A stretch of 64,000 nucleotides of DNA from Veillonella sp. VA139 (GTDB lineage Bacteria > Bacillota > Negativicutes > Veillonellales > Veillonellaceae): contig NZ_RQVL01000008.1 in the NCBI RefSeq assembly GCF_003992005.1, forward strand, positions 1 through 64,000, read 5' to 3'. A program made the translations under genes and the position numbers. The notes beneath the pieces are model-generated. The model did not search any database and was not told the DNA's origin. It was given only the letters and a program-made list of their open reading frames with translations. Positions 1 through 9,327 of this stretch are shown here, piece by piece (position 1 is the stretch's first letter; the number at the start of each line of letters is the position of its first letter).

Positions 1-81
1 ATTGATTATGAAGTACATAGGTTACGTTACGAGTACTCTTTTGATGAAGCTTGTTATACACAGGATAAATTTATGACTTAA
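1..81 (+). CDS. C-terminal end of an upstream gene cut by the window edge (hypothetical)
   Basis: Reading frame 1 is open from the first base and ends at a TAA, giving 26 residues beginning IDYEVHRLRYEY and ending DKFMT. A hairpin that looks like an intrinsic terminator lies about 130 bases downstream, which fits the end of a plus-strand gene here. The fragment is too short to assign to a family, and an open frame of this length can arise by chance, so confidence is low. Confidence 0.3.
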   Translation: MDYEVHRLRYEYSFDEACYTQDKFMT

Positions 82-210
82 TACTATCTTGATTTCCAAT
101 TACGCCTATGTTTAGTTATTTTTTATGACAAATTAATTTGTGCTTGACAGTTTAATTGTTAATTATCTGGGTAAAAGTTAGTATTACATGTAGAAATATA
201 TATTTTCAAA

Positions 211-252
211 AGCGACTACTTCTCACAGAGGGTGTGAGGGGTGGTCGTTTTT
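211..252 (+). terminator. Hairpin with T-tract, left copy of a duplicated terminator-like element
   Basis: The arms AGCGACTACTTCTCACA and TGTGAGGGGTGGTCGTT pair over about 17 positions when G-U pairs are allowed, and a T-run follows. A nearly identical hairpin with the same downstream TATTGTG lies after the second YbjN-like gene near 9990-10031. It probably ends the gene upstream of the window edge. The T-tract is short, so termination efficiency is uncertain. Confidence 0.55.
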
Positions 253-280
253 GTATTGTGGTGAGTAAAATTTTATTGCC

Positions 281-299
281 AATGACAAAATATGTCATT
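281..299. promoter_or_regulatory. Short palindrome upstream of the GTPase operon, possible operator
   Basis: AATGACA and TGTCATT form a perfect 7-bp inverted repeat around a 5-base spacer, within the 250-bp AT-rich gap between the terminator-like hairpin and the GTPase operon. No T-run follows, so it does not look like a terminator. It may be a binding site for a dimeric regulator. The region is so AT-rich that chance is a real alternative. Confidence 0.25.
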
Positions 300-418
300 A
301 TTAAAATATATAATTAATGATATATATAGTAGTTATGACAACGTTAAATAGGAATAAGAGGTGATTGTTAAATGATGCACTTTTCGTAATTTTAAATAGA
401 AATATTTCTCATGCTACC

Positions 419-447
419 TTGTCAAGGTACAAGGCAAAGTATACAAT
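419..447 (+). promoter_or_regulatory. Candidate sigma-70-type promoter of the GTPase operon
   Basis: TTGTCA and TACAAT are separated by 17 bases and lie about 55 bases upstream of the first GTPase start codon. The spacing is ideal and both hexamers are near consensus. It is the best match in the gap, but AT-rich sequence makes such matches frequent. Confidence 0.4.
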
Positions 448-501
448 AAAGATAACGATTTTATCATGGTGAAATCATGTATTACGCATAAGGAGAGAAA
501 G

Positions 502-2196
502 ATGATTAACAAGCAAAAAAATGATGAACGTGTTGAACTTCTCAGGAAGATTGGAGATAAGTATCAATTATCAGATATTGGAACCAATGTGGATGATTTT
601 AAGAAAACTAATGCAGAGTATCACGCTCACATTTTAATGGTTGGGGGATTTAGTGCAGGTAAGTCTGCATTATTAAACAAATATATTGGAAAGTCTATTC
701 TGAATGAAAGTCAATCACCAGAGACAGCATTTGCATCAGAGTTAAAGTTCTCTGAAAATGAACGCATATTAGAAGTTTTAAATGATGGAAATATAGAAGA
801 AGTTACAGATGTTAATAGTCTATCTAGTGAATCTGAAAACATTTCTAACCTGGTGTATTACGTAGATAGTGAAAATATTAAACTGCATGCAGACTATACA
901 ATGGTAGATACACCGGGCTTTGACTCTGGGTTAGAACGTCATAACCAAGCGTTAATGCAATATATTGGCAAGGGAACTGCCTATATTTTAGTAGTCGATT
1001 GTGAAAAAGGAACGGTTTCTGAAAGTGCTTTAAATTTTTTAAATGAAATCATTAACTATAGCACAGACATTGCTGTTGTTATTACTAAGTGTGATAAAAA
1101 AATACCAAGTGAAGTTGAGAAAATCCGAGACTATATTTCTAACTTGCTGTTAGCGAATACAGGTATGGAATTACCGGTGATCACAACATCAATTTTTGAT
1201 GAAGAAGTAGTGGAAAAATTAAATAAATTGGTAGTAGGATTTGATGCTCAGTATTTATATGATAAAAATATTACTTCCCAAGTAGATTATATAAAAGAAT
1301 TACTAATAAAATCTCTTACAGTCATTCAATCTAGTGCATCCTGTGATACGAAAACAATAGAAGAAGAAATTGCAAGAAGAGAAGAAGCTAAGGAAGTATT
1401 ATTAAAAAATATTGAAACAAAACGAAGAAAAATTCGTTCAGATGTTAGAAATACAATGAAAAGTACAATCATTGCTGATGTAGCAACTACTTTGGAAAGT
1501 CAAGCTGATGCATTGGCAAGAGTAGCCATGACAAGTCCAGATATGTTACAACAACGGCTTGTAGAAATTGTAAGACCTATCTTAATACGACATATTGAAG
1601 AATATACTGAAATATCTACCGCATCATTTGTAAAAGGTTTAAATGTATCTTCTTTGGAGAACCTAGGAGAAGATATTAATTTAGGAGAAACGCTTACAAA
1701 TATTTATGAAAAAATAAAAGATATGGTAGATCGTAAGATGATTAAGCTGCCTAACCTAGGAAAAGTGGGGAATTTAGCTGATGTAGGAAGTAAGACAGGT
1801 CTAGGAAGCACATTATATCGTAGCGTTACATCAGCATTAGCCATTACTACTAGTGCAATAGCGCCAATATTTGAGTTGTTGATTGTATTTTTGCCAGATA
1901 TCATTAATCTTGTTAGAGGTTTATTCTCTGAATCAAAAGAAGACAAAGCAGCTAATGCAATTCGTAAAGATGTAATACCACAAGTGGTTTCTAAGCTAAA
2001 TACTGAGTTAGATGCACCGCTACAAGAGGTAGAAGCACAAATGATTGATGGTGTAGTAGCTACAATCCAAGAATTGATAGATACTGAAAATAAAGCATTA
2101 GAAGTGGCAAAAGCGCAATTAAATAATGAACTAGAAAAACATAGTCATTTCTTAAAAGGCATTCAAGAAGATATTGATTTTGTGAAAGGGATATAA
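502..2196 (+). CDS. Dynamin-family GTPase 1 with C-terminal hydrophobic segment
   Basis: This is a 564-residue dynamin-like GTPase. The P-loop GGFSAGKSALLN is near residues 48-59, the G3 motif DTPGF near 136, and the G4-like motif TKCD near 195. A long helical, charged region follows. A hydrophobic stretch near residues 441-475 (ALAITTSAIAPIFELLIVFLP) could insert into membrane, as the paddle of bacterial dynamins does. I chose the ATG preceded by AGGAG at 6 bases rather than an in-frame codon 36 bases upstream. It is the first of four tightly packed genes; the next starts 3 bases after its stop. Bacterial dynamins act in membrane remodelling, vesicle release or phage defence; which applies here is not evident from the sequence. 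Confidence 0.85.
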   Translation: MINKQKNDERVELLRKIGDKYQLSDIGTNVDDFKKTNAEYHAHILMVGGFSAGKSALLNKYIGKSILNESQSPETAFASELKFSENERILEVLNDGNIEEVTDVNSLSSESENISNLVYYVDSENIKLHADYTMVDTPGFDSGLERHNQALMQYIGKGTAYILVVDCEKGTVSESALNFLNEIINYSTDIAVVITKCDKKIPSEVEKIRDYISNLLLANTGMELPVITTSIFDEEVVEKLNKLVVGFDAQYLYDKNITSQVDYIKELLIKSLTVIQSSASCDTKTIEEEIARREEAKEVLLKNIETKRRKIRSDVRNTMKSTIIADVATTLESQADALARVAMTSPDMLQQRLVEIVRPILIRHIEEYTEISTASFVKGLNVSSLENLGEDINLGETLTNIYEKIKDMVDRKMIKLPNLGKVGNLADVGSKTGLGSTLYRSVTSALAITTSAIAPIFELLIVFLPDIINLVRGLFSESKEDKAANAIRKDVIPQVVSKLNTELDAPLQEVEAQMIDGVVATIQELIDTENKALEVAKAQLNNELEKHSHFLKGIQEDIDFVKGI

Positions 2197-2198
2197 CA

Positions 2199-4391
2199 AT
2201 GGCTACAAAATATGAGAATATTTCTGTAAATATCGTAGAAGGATTAGGTCAATTTCAAGACTGCTATTCTACCGATTTATATTTAGAATTTAAAGAGCGT
2301 TTAGAAGGACTTAAAGAGAAAGTAGAGCAATCGTTACAAGAAGGCCGAGCTTTAAAAATTGGTATCGTGGGCGAAGTAAAGGCAGGGAAATCTTCTTTCT
2401 TAAATGCCTTATTATTTAGAGGGAATAATGTATTGCCACAAGCAAGTACACCAATGACAGCGGCATTGACAAAAATTTCATATGGTGAAACTCCTAGTGC
2501 AAAAATTGAGTTTTACAATGAAAAAGATTGGGAAAATATAGAAGCATTAGCAGGAGAATATGATAAAGAAGTAGATAAAAAATATAATGAGTATTTACAA
2601 AAACAAGAAAAACTTCGTAACTCCTTGAAACCGCCAGTTATAAAAACTAAAGAAGAATTATTACCAACGTTTCAAATACCAGATAATTTAAAAGGCTGTA
2701 AAGAACTGGTAACGATGTTTCATACATCTAAGGAAAATTTATACAATTATTTAGGCACAAAAAAAGAAGTATCTATTGATGACGTGAAGACAGGATTAGA
2801 TAATTATATTGGTGCTAATGGTAGCTTCACTCCTATTGTGAAACATGTGGAGTTGAAAATTAATGAAGAGATTTTACAAGACTTTGAGATCGTAGATACG
2901 CCAGGTCTTAATGACCCAATTGTTAGTCGTTGTATGGTAACTAAAAAGTTCTTAAGTGAGTGTGATGTAGTATTCCTACTTAGCTATACAGGACAATTTT
3001 TAACACAGGAAGATATTGGATTTATGTGTAAAACACTTCCTGGTGAGGGTGTTAAAGAAATTATTATTGTTGGTAGTAAATTTGACTCTGGGCTTTTAGA
3101 TGATAATAAATCTAAAGACTTACGAACAGCTTTAGCAGCTAGTAAATATCGATATGATGAGCAAGCCAGAGAAAATATTAAGCGTATGATTGCTGTGAGC
3201 CCTAATAAAGAACGATTATATAAAATTCAAGGGTCTTTACCACCTAAATATGTATCCTCGTATTTATATGGAGCAGCTTTAGCTAAAAAATCTGGAAAAC
3301 CATATTCATTAGAACAAGAACATATGATAAAAAGATTTAAAGCGCAATTTCCAGATTTTGTGGATGATGCAGGATTCTTAGCAGGCTTATCTGGTATTTC
3401 TGACATTCACAAGAAAAATCTTTTGCCATTAAAAGAAGAAAAGAAGCGTATTATTGATGAAAAAAATGAAAACTTATTAAACGATAATAAGCTTAAGTTG
3501 ATATCTTTATTAGGGGATATTACAGAACAAGCTAGATCCAATAAAGAAAGTTTGGAACATTCCGACAAACAACAATTGGAAAAGAAATTAGAAGTAGTTC
3601 AAAAGGGATTAAATTCAGTAAGACGGGACGTAAAAGGTGTTATTGAAGGTATTGCCATCGATATAGAAAAAGAGTTGTTACGATTGAAGAATGAAATGGA
3701 AGCGGAAGTTTCTAATCATACTGATATTTCTGTATCTTCATCTACAGAAACAAATCTTACAAAACGCAAAGAAGGTTGGTGGATTTTTAAAACAACTAAG
3801 TATTATACAGAAACGATTACTAATCATGAGGCCGATGTTAGTGATGTTGTTGATAATATTAGACAGTATATTGTTGAATCCAAAAGAATTGCGAATTTGT
3901 GTTTAGATAAATCTGTGGATAGTCATGTAATAGAGCAAAAATTAAAATCAATTATTCTTGCTGGTTTTGATATGAGTGATACTTCTTTTGATGAGAAGGA
4001 AATACTAGTGCCTTTAAGCTTATTAGTGAAAAAAATTAAGGTATCCAATATTAATATTGATACGGATAGTTATGTCGAAGAAGTAGCAGGTCAATTTCCG
4101 TATGGTGCAAAAAATAGTGAAATTCATCGACTAAAAATTGCACAAACTAAAATACTTGGAAACGTTTGTAATCAACTACAATCAGAAATTGACGAAAGTT
4201 TAAGAAAAATTAAAGTAGAACTAGCATATCAAGCAGATACTTTCGTAGATACCTTACATGAAAAAATGATGCAAAATATTGAAAATATTAAACATCAAAT
4301 TCAAAATAAAGAAGAGTCCTTATTGCGGTATGAGACACTACTTACTCAGTTAGGGGAGTACAAATTGCAAGTTAAGGAAATGGAGATGTAA
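2199..4391 (+). CDS. Dynamin-family GTPase 2, large form
   Basis: This 730-residue protein carries a P-loop GEVKAGKSSFLN near residues 56-67 and a G3 motif DTPGL near 233. The G4 position near 292 reads GSKFD instead of the usual NKxD or TKxD, so nucleotide specificity may be relaxed or degenerate. A lysine- and glutamate-rich insert sits between G1 and G3. The C-terminal half is mostly predicted helix and coiled coil, interrupted by an aromatic patch, KEGWWIFKTTKYY, that could contact membrane. It differs clearly from the GTPases on either side, so these are not simple recent duplicates. Bacterial dynamins often work as hetero-oligomeric pairs, and adjacent genes with gaps of 1-3 bases suggest a complex. 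Confidence 0.85.
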   Translation: MATKYENISVNIVEGLGQFQDCYSTDLYLEFKERLEGLKEKVEQSLQEGRALKIGIVGEVKAGKSSFLNALLFRGNNVLPQASTPMTAALTKISYGETPSAKIEFYNEKDWENIEALAGEYDKEVDKKYNEYLQKQEKLRNSLKPPVIKTKEELLPTFQIPDNLKGCKELVTMFHTSKENLYNYLGTKKEVSIDDVKTGLDNYIGANGSFTPIVKHVELKINEEILQDFEIVDTPGLNDPIVSRCMVTKKFLSECDVVFLLSYTGQFLTQEDIGFMCKTLPGEGVKEIIIVGSKFDSGLLDDNKSKDLRTALAASKYRYDEQARENIKRMIAVSPNKERLYKIQGSLPPKYVSSYLYGAALAKKSGKPYSLEQEHMIKRFKAQFPDFVDDAGFLAGLSGISDIHKKNLLPLKEEKKRIIDEKNENLLNDNKLKLISLLGDITEQARSNKESLEHSDKQQLEKKLEVVQKGLNSVRRDVKGVIEGIAIDIEKELLRLKNEMEAEVSNHTDISVSSSTETNLTKRKEGWWIFKTTKYYTETITNHEADVSDVVDNIRQYIVESKRIANLCLDKSVDSHVIEQKLKSIILAGFDMSDTSFDEKEILVPLSLLVKKIKVSNINIDTDSYVEEVAGQFPYGAKNSEIHRLKIAQTKILGNVCNQLQSEIDESLRKIKVELAYQADTFVDTLHEKMMQNIENIKHQIQNKEESLLRYETLLTQLGEYKLQVKEMEM

Positions 4392-4392
4392 G

Positions 4393-5676
4393 ATGGAATT
4401 ATTTGATGAATTTGAGGGTATAGAGAGTCAGGAAAGTTTTTTAAATAGTGACTACGTACCAGATCCTGAAAATAAGTATTTATCGAGCGAAAACGATGCA
4501 TTGCAATTTATTGCACAATTTATTCCCTTGAAGGATAAGAAAAGCAATAGCTATTACCAAGAGAAACAACTTAAAAAGATGCTAGAATTACAATTTTTAA
4601 ATATGTTTCAAAAAATTGAACTATCTAATAAAGCGCAGTTGCAGCAACAATTGGAAATGTTAAGCGATAAATTATTAGAACAGAAAAAATACAATATGTT
4701 AAAAGATAAGGTTGTGATTGGCTTAGGTGGTAAGTTTAGTGCAGGTAAATCTAAGTTTATCAACTCTCTGTTGAAAGCGGGAGAAGAGCTTTTGCCGGAA
4801 GATCAAAATCCCACCACATCTATTCCTACCTATATTGTACAGGGGAAAATAGATGAAATTAATGCGTACACTAACAGTGGTGATAAAGTCACATTAGACT
4901 TTGAGGCATTACAGGCATTGACTCATAAATTTTATCGAAAGTTTGGCATTGGATTTTCTAGTTTTATTCATAGTTTAGTGATTTCTGAAGATGATATGCC
5001 CTATTCAGGGATGGCATTTTTAGATACACCAGGGTATAACAAGCCAGATGCTGTAGATGAGGTACAATTACAAAAAAGTGATAGTGACCAAAATAAAGCG
5101 TATGAACAGTTACGAAAAGTAGATTACTTAATTTGGTTGATGGATATTGAAAATGGTGTGATTCAGCAAAATGATATAGAATTTATTGAAAGTTTGAATT
5201 TGAGAAATCCTATTCTAATCGTTGTTAATAAAGCAGATAAAAAAATTGATAGTGATATTGAAAAAATAGTAAGCTTAGTTACTAAAACAGCTGAGGATGC
5301 AGGTATTAATGTATTTGGTGTAGCGGCATATTCATCTAGAGAAAATAAAGAGTGGGGCAACTCTGATATAATTAATCGCTTTTTAGAGTTAGCATCTAAA
5401 ACCAAAGTAAAAAGTGGCGATGTTATGGGAGAAGTGCATGGCATTAAAACTAAAATCCTAGAAGAACTCAAAGCAGGCGAAGCTAGTTGGATTCGAAGTC
5501 GAAATCATTTGAGCAATACCATTGCTGATTCAGAGTCTATTTTAGATATTAGAACATTAGTTGATTTATATGGTGATGCCTTAGAAGGGGTACGTTTAGT
5601 GAAACGGAGTTTATACCAGTTTAATGGCTATATGAAGAAATTAGAAGAAAAATTAGAAGAGTATTATGAGGGTTGA
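4393..5676 (+). CDS. Dynamin-like or 50S-type GTPase 3, compact form
   Basis: The product has 427 residues. An N-terminal helical region of about 110 residues precedes a P-loop GGKFSAGKSKFINS near residues 112-125. G3 is DTPGYNKPD near 211 and G4 is a canonical NKAD near 279. The C-terminal tail is short and has no obvious membrane segment, so this member may be the soluble partner of the two larger GTPases. It begins one base after the preceding stop, and its stop overlaps the run-in to the next gene, so translational coupling is likely. The family assignment rests on the G-motif pattern F/S-A-G-K-S typical of bacterial dynamins. Confidence 0.82.
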   Translation: MELFDEFEGIESQESFLNSDYVPDPENKYLSSENDALQFIAQFIPLKDKKSNSYYQEKQLKKMLELQFLNMFQKIELSNKAQLQQQLEMLSDKLLEQKKYNMLKDKVVIGLGGKFSAGKSKFINSLLKAGEELLPEDQNPTTSIPTYIVQGKIDEINAYTNSGDKVTLDFEALQALTHKFYRKFGIGFSSFIHSLVISEDDMPYSGMAFLDTPGYNKPDAVDEVQLQKSDSDQNKAYEQLRKVDYLIWLMDIENGVIQQNDIEFIESLNLRNPILIVVNKADKKIDSDIEKIVSLVTKTAEDAGINVFGVAAYSSRENKEWGNSDIINRFLELASKTKVKSGDVMGEVHGIKTKILEELKAGEASWIRSRNHLSNTIADSESILDIRTLVDLYGDALEGVRLVKRSLYQFNGYMKKLEEKLEEYYEG

Positions 5677-5678
5677 TA

Positions 5679-8195
5679 ATGGTAGATGATAATAAAAAAT
5701 CAATATTTCCCATCATTACAAAATTGATGGATGAAAATGTAGATGAAGTTTCAGAGTTGGAGTCAAGCTATCAAACGTTAGTAAATGAAATTTTGAAAGA
5801 GTTACCAAAGACTCTTGATGAAGGTGCGTATATTGACAATGCAACAGTGATTAGAAGAATGTCTAATACGTTAGAAATGAATGAAGTATTGGTGAAAATT
5901 CCTAGCTTAATTGGTAAGCATTTAATTGCGATATATAGTAAAGGCTCTAAATTAAAAAAAGCATTGTCAACAGTTGCAGAAGATACAGATCTGTTAGAGG
6001 TTAATAATAATCTTCCTCATCTTGTACTACCAGCTCTTAATTGTGAGTCACATAAGCTATATGCATTAACATATTGTGACAAGCTAGTTGAAATAAGCCG
6101 TGATGAGTTTCGACTAATTAATACACAATTTCATAAAGTGGGTGTGGAAGCTAGGTCTTTGATAAAGGCATTCATTTCTTATTATACAATGAAATATGAA
6201 CATGAAGCCTATGTTTTGATGCCTACATATGTTGAAGAATCTAATGCATTTTATGAACTTTTACAAGATAAAATTGATGAACATATCATTATTCCATATA
6301 AAGAACTTAATTTATATCAAATAAAGAAATTTCAAAATCAAAAAGATATGTACTTCTTAGGAAGTGAAGAAACTTTTAGAGAAATAAAAGGTAATACTAA
6401 GGTTTCTGAAGTGATTTTTTTGGATACAGAAGATGCGTTATATAGTTTGTTAGAAGGTTGGAATCAGTTCACTCTAAATACTATATTAAGCGTAGAGGTA
6501 GAAAGAATTTTATTGGATGTTCGCTTATTTTATGCACATCGGTTGGGAGAATTGCAGAAGAAATTAGAACGTTTTAATAAAGATATTGTCAGTGTTTCTG
6601 ATGAAGAGCTTAAAGAGGAGATTCAAGGATATCGTAATAAATTACGAGACTATGTAGCTAATCTGCAAGGAAAATCTAATGACTTTGATAAGGCTTACAA
6701 TGCGATTATTAAAAATGTAGATAGTTTTGAAAAAAGCTTATTCAATATATTTGACTACTCTGAAGGTGGAGCAAACTTTAATACCTCCAATTATACAGAA
6801 GTACTTTTGCGAGTGTTTTTTAAGCATATAGTAGGTAATTTTTTAGTAGAAGCACATAATGATATTCAGAAACTTCGAAAAGTAGGATATGCATATCTTA
6901 AGGCTTGCGAGATAGTAGTAAAATATAAAGAAGGACACGCCTTAACTGTTGATGAAATGGAATATATTAAGTCCTTACCTAGCGATAGCTATCAAATTGC
7001 TAAAATGCAATTGATGTTGTCAAGTAGGGTGAATTTCACTCAAAAACAAATTGAGCAACTAGTTCCTTATCTAGACCCAATAGAAACAGGAAAAGAGAAT
7101 TATTACTTGGGTTTGTATTTGATAAATCAAAATAAATATAAAGCAGGGGCTAATAAGTTATTAGAAGCGATGGAATTGGACTATAACTGGGCAGGAAAAC
7201 GGCTAATGGATCTATATCATATGGATTCAAATCTGATAGATTTAGAAACATTGGCAATGTATTTAATTCCAGAAGCTAGCTATTTATTAGCAAGAGAAGT
7301 TGAGGATACTAAGGCAAGAAAAGCTGATGTATATTATAAAATTGCAGCTTCGAGACAACATCAGGACGCTATAGAACATTTAGCAGATGAATTATATTGG
7401 GAATATATTAGACTACCATATCAAGAATGTCAGGATTCTGAGGTACAAGACTCAATTTATAATGTAATTAATTTATATTTATATTTAATGAAGAAGGATA
7501 GAAACGAAGAATATCAGTTGCGAATCGGATTGCTGTATAATAAAGTGCAAGATTATGGTAGAGCATATGAGTTATTGTCAGAGCTATCCCATGAAGAAGC
7601 TATATATACATGTGCTAGAATGCTAGAGTATGGTAATGGCGTATCTAAAAACTTATCTGCGGCAAAAGATTTGTATTATGAGATATTTGGATATAAGGAT
7701 TCTAGTAGTCGTATAGATAAAATAGAAGATATTGAAAGAAAGCAAGCTAGTAGAACAACCTACAGTGAATCTAGATCGTATGAACGTAGTTATAGTAGCT
7801 CGAGCTCGGGTAGCAGTAGTGGTTGCTTCGTTATTACAGCAACTTGTGCAGCTCTAGAGAAGGATAGAAGCTGGACTGATTTGAGCAAATTAATTAAGTT
7901 CAGAAATGCCTTTGTTCGGATGGAAGGCGCAGAATCGGTGGCTGAATATTATCGTTTAGGTCCAATGATTGTGGATAGTATTAATTCAGAAGAAGAACCG
8001 AAAGAAATATATCAAAATCTTTGGAATACATATATTGAGCCAAGTCTTACTAGCTTCTTTGAAGGAAAATTAGACGATGTAAAACGTATCTATGTTAATA
8101 TGTGTAAAATGCTTTGTGAAAAATATGATATTCCAGTGGAAGATCACATTTTGAAAAAATACGAAGCAGGAAAATATAAAAAACCTCAAGATTAA
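5679..8195 (+). CDS. Large repeat (TPR/Sel1-like) protein with CFI-box-like C-terminus, GTPase-operon partner
   Basis: This 838-residue protein has no GTPase motifs. The N-terminal half is helical with coiled-coil character. Residues about 400-690 contain helical repeats resembling TPR/Sel1 units, for example ARMLEYGNGVSKNLSAAKDLYYE. A Ser-rich linker then leads to a C-terminal module starting SGCFVITATC and containing FRNAFVRMEG and YYRLGPMIVDSI. That module resembles the CFI-box C-terminal domain found on assorted bacterial proteins. The ATG with GAGGG six bases upstream is preferred over an overlapping TTG. As last gene of the operon it is probably a scaffold or adaptor for the GTPases. 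No enzymatic function can be assigned. Confidence 0.75.
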   Translation: MVDDNKKSIFPIITKLMDENVDEVSELESSYQTLVNEILKELPKTLDEGAYIDNATVIRRMSNTLEMNEVLVKIPSLIGKHLIAIYSKGSKLKKALSTVAEDTDLLEVNNNLPHLVLPALNCESHKLYALTYCDKLVEISRDEFRLINTQFHKVGVEARSLIKAFISYYTMKYEHEAYVLMPTYVEESNAFYELLQDKIDEHIIIPYKELNLYQIKKFQNQKDMYFLGSEETFREIKGNTKVSEVIFLDTEDALYSLLEGWNQFTLNTILSVEVERILLDVRLFYAHRLGELQKKLERFNKDIVSVSDEELKEEIQGYRNKLRDYVANLQGKSNDFDKAYNAIIKNVDSFEKSLFNIFDYSEGGANFNTSNYTEVLLRVFFKHIVGNFLVEAHNDIQKLRKVGYAYLKACEIVVKYKEGHALTVDEMEYIKSLPSDSYQIAKMQLMLSSRVNFTQKQIEQLVPYLDPIETGKENYYLGLYLINQNKYKAGANKLLEAMELDYNWAGKRLMDLYHMDSNLIDLETLAMYLIPEASYLLAREVEDTKARKADVYYKIAASRQHQDAIEHLADELYWEYIRLPYQECQDSEVQDSIYNVINLYLYLMKKDRNEEYQLRIGLLYNKVQDYGRAYELLSELSHEEAIYTCARMLEYGNGVSKNLSAAKDLYYEIFGYKDSSSRIDKIEDIERKQASRTTYSESRSYERSYSSSSSGSSSGCFVITATCAALEKDRSWTDLSKLIKFRNAFVRMEGAESVAEYYRLGPMIVDSINSEEEPKEIYQNLWNTYIEPSLTSFFEGKLDDVKRIYVNMCKMLCEKYDIPVEDHILKKYEAGKYKKPQD

Positions 8196-8230
8196 GATGT
8201 TGAATTAAAAACGAAAATTTGGAAAGCAAG

Positions 8231-8288
8231 AGAGCCTTAATTGACAATTCATATATATGTGTGTATATTGTACGAGTTAGGCTCTTTT
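8231..8288 (+). terminator. Intrinsic terminator of the GTPase operon, enclosing the next promoter
   Basis: AGAGCCT and AGGCTCT form a 7-bp stem followed by TTTT. The loop is unusually long, about 41 bases, and contains a good promoter for the downstream gene. The long loop weakens the prediction of efficient termination. Confidence 0.45.
8241..8269 (+). promoter_or_regulatory. Promoter of the first YbjN-like gene
   Basis: TTGACA and TATATT are separated by exactly 17 bases, about 55 bases upstream of the start codon. The whole promoter sits inside the loop of the terminator-like hairpin that ends the GTPase operon. Confidence 0.6.
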
Positions 8289-8322
8289 CTAAAATATTTT
8301 GTTGGATAAAAGGAGTATGGAT

Positions 8323-8982
8323 ATGAACTGGATGAATGATGGAGAAAATAGGAATAACACGAACCCCATTAATTTTAAACCTATTGATGTTGATTATAAT
8401 ATAAGTTTAGCAGATGCTATTAAGCTATCTGCAGAAAAAAGCGGTTATGAAGCTGAAATTATAAAAAATAACAATGCAACTCAGCTGAATATTAAAATCC
8501 CATTTTTGGTTGGAAATGAAGAGGATGGAGTTAATGTATATATAGGTAGTAATATCTACTCTGTATATATGAATATAGGTATTAGAAGGCCTAATACGTT
8601 AGAGGAGAAGTTAGAGCTTCTCGAGTATGTAAATGATAATAATGATTTTGTATCATTTTATTGGGTGAATACAGATAAACTGTGTTTTATTTCTATTGAT
8701 AGACGGTGCTGGCGGATGGATGTGGTCGATAGGAGTCTAGAGTGGGGATGGATAAACATTGATTTTGGTAATGCCCAAATACATGATAATGAAGAGTTAG
8801 TTGAAGAAACGTCGGCATTAAGAGAAAGACTTTCTGTTTATATGGATGAAAATTTAGAGTTTAATATGTCGGGTAAGTGGAATGCTACTCATGGCTATGA
8901 GTATGGATATATATTAGATGATATAAATAATTTAATTAGAGTAGTACAAGCGGAAAGAGAAAATATACTTAGGTTTACATAA
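8323..8982 (+). CDS. YbjN-like domain protein, paralog 1
   Basis: The product has about 219 residues and no signal peptide or membrane segment. Motifs such as DVDYNISLADAIKLS, KIPFLVG and RRPNTLEEKLELLEYVN suggest the alpha/beta fold of YbjN and type III-chaperone-like proteins, though this is an impression from pattern and not a firm family match. I chose the ATG of MNWMNDGEN because AGGAG is 7 bases upstream and because the paralog downstream begins at the equivalent residue. A third, broken copy lies between the two. The family may bind or chaperone another protein; the adjacent GTPase operon is the obvious candidate partner. Confidence 0.65.
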   Translation: MNWMNDGENRNNTNPINFKPIDVDYNISLADAIKLSAEKSGYEAEIIKNNNATQLNIKIPFLVGNEEDGVNVYIGSNIYSVYMNIGIRRPNTLEEKLELLEYVNDNNDFVSFYWVNTDKLCFISIDRRCWRMDVVDRSLEWGWINIDFGNAQIHDNEELVEETSALRERLSVYMDENLEFNMSGKWNATHGYEYGYILDDINNLIRVVQAERENILRFT

Positions 8983-9131
8983 GATAAAAACTAATTGGCC
9001 TTAAATTATAAGCAGGAATTGAATACTTTGCTATAAATAGCTTAACATTTACTTAATAACGTAGATGGTAGTATAAGGGTAGCAATCTATAAATGGAAGT
9101 ATTATATTTCAGGTGATATAGAAAGCCACAG

Positions 9132-9272
9132 AATATAGATTTTAATTTATCAGGAGGGGGGAGTACATCTAAAGAATCGGAGATAGCGTATATGTTGGAT
9201 TCCTTAAATACATTGATTAGACGTGTACAGAAAGAAAGAGAAAACTTGCTGAACTTTGTAAAAAATAGATAA
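9132..9272 (+). pseudogene. C-terminal remnant of a third YbjN-like paralog
   Basis: A 46-codon open stretch ending in TAA encodes NIDFNLSGGGSTSKESEIAY and continues MLDSLNTLIRRVQ. It aligns with the C-termini of both flanking paralogs, which have FNxSGKWNAT, a YILDDIN-like helix and VQAERENILRF. No start codon, ribosome site or N-terminal three quarters of the gene is present. This is best explained as the residue of a tandem array in which the middle gene was mostly deleted, perhaps by recombination between copies. Confidence 0.75.
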
Positions 9273-9327
9273 AATTTATAATTTTAAGCGTTATAAAATT
9301 TTGTAAATGTGTAGATAGGAGAAAATT

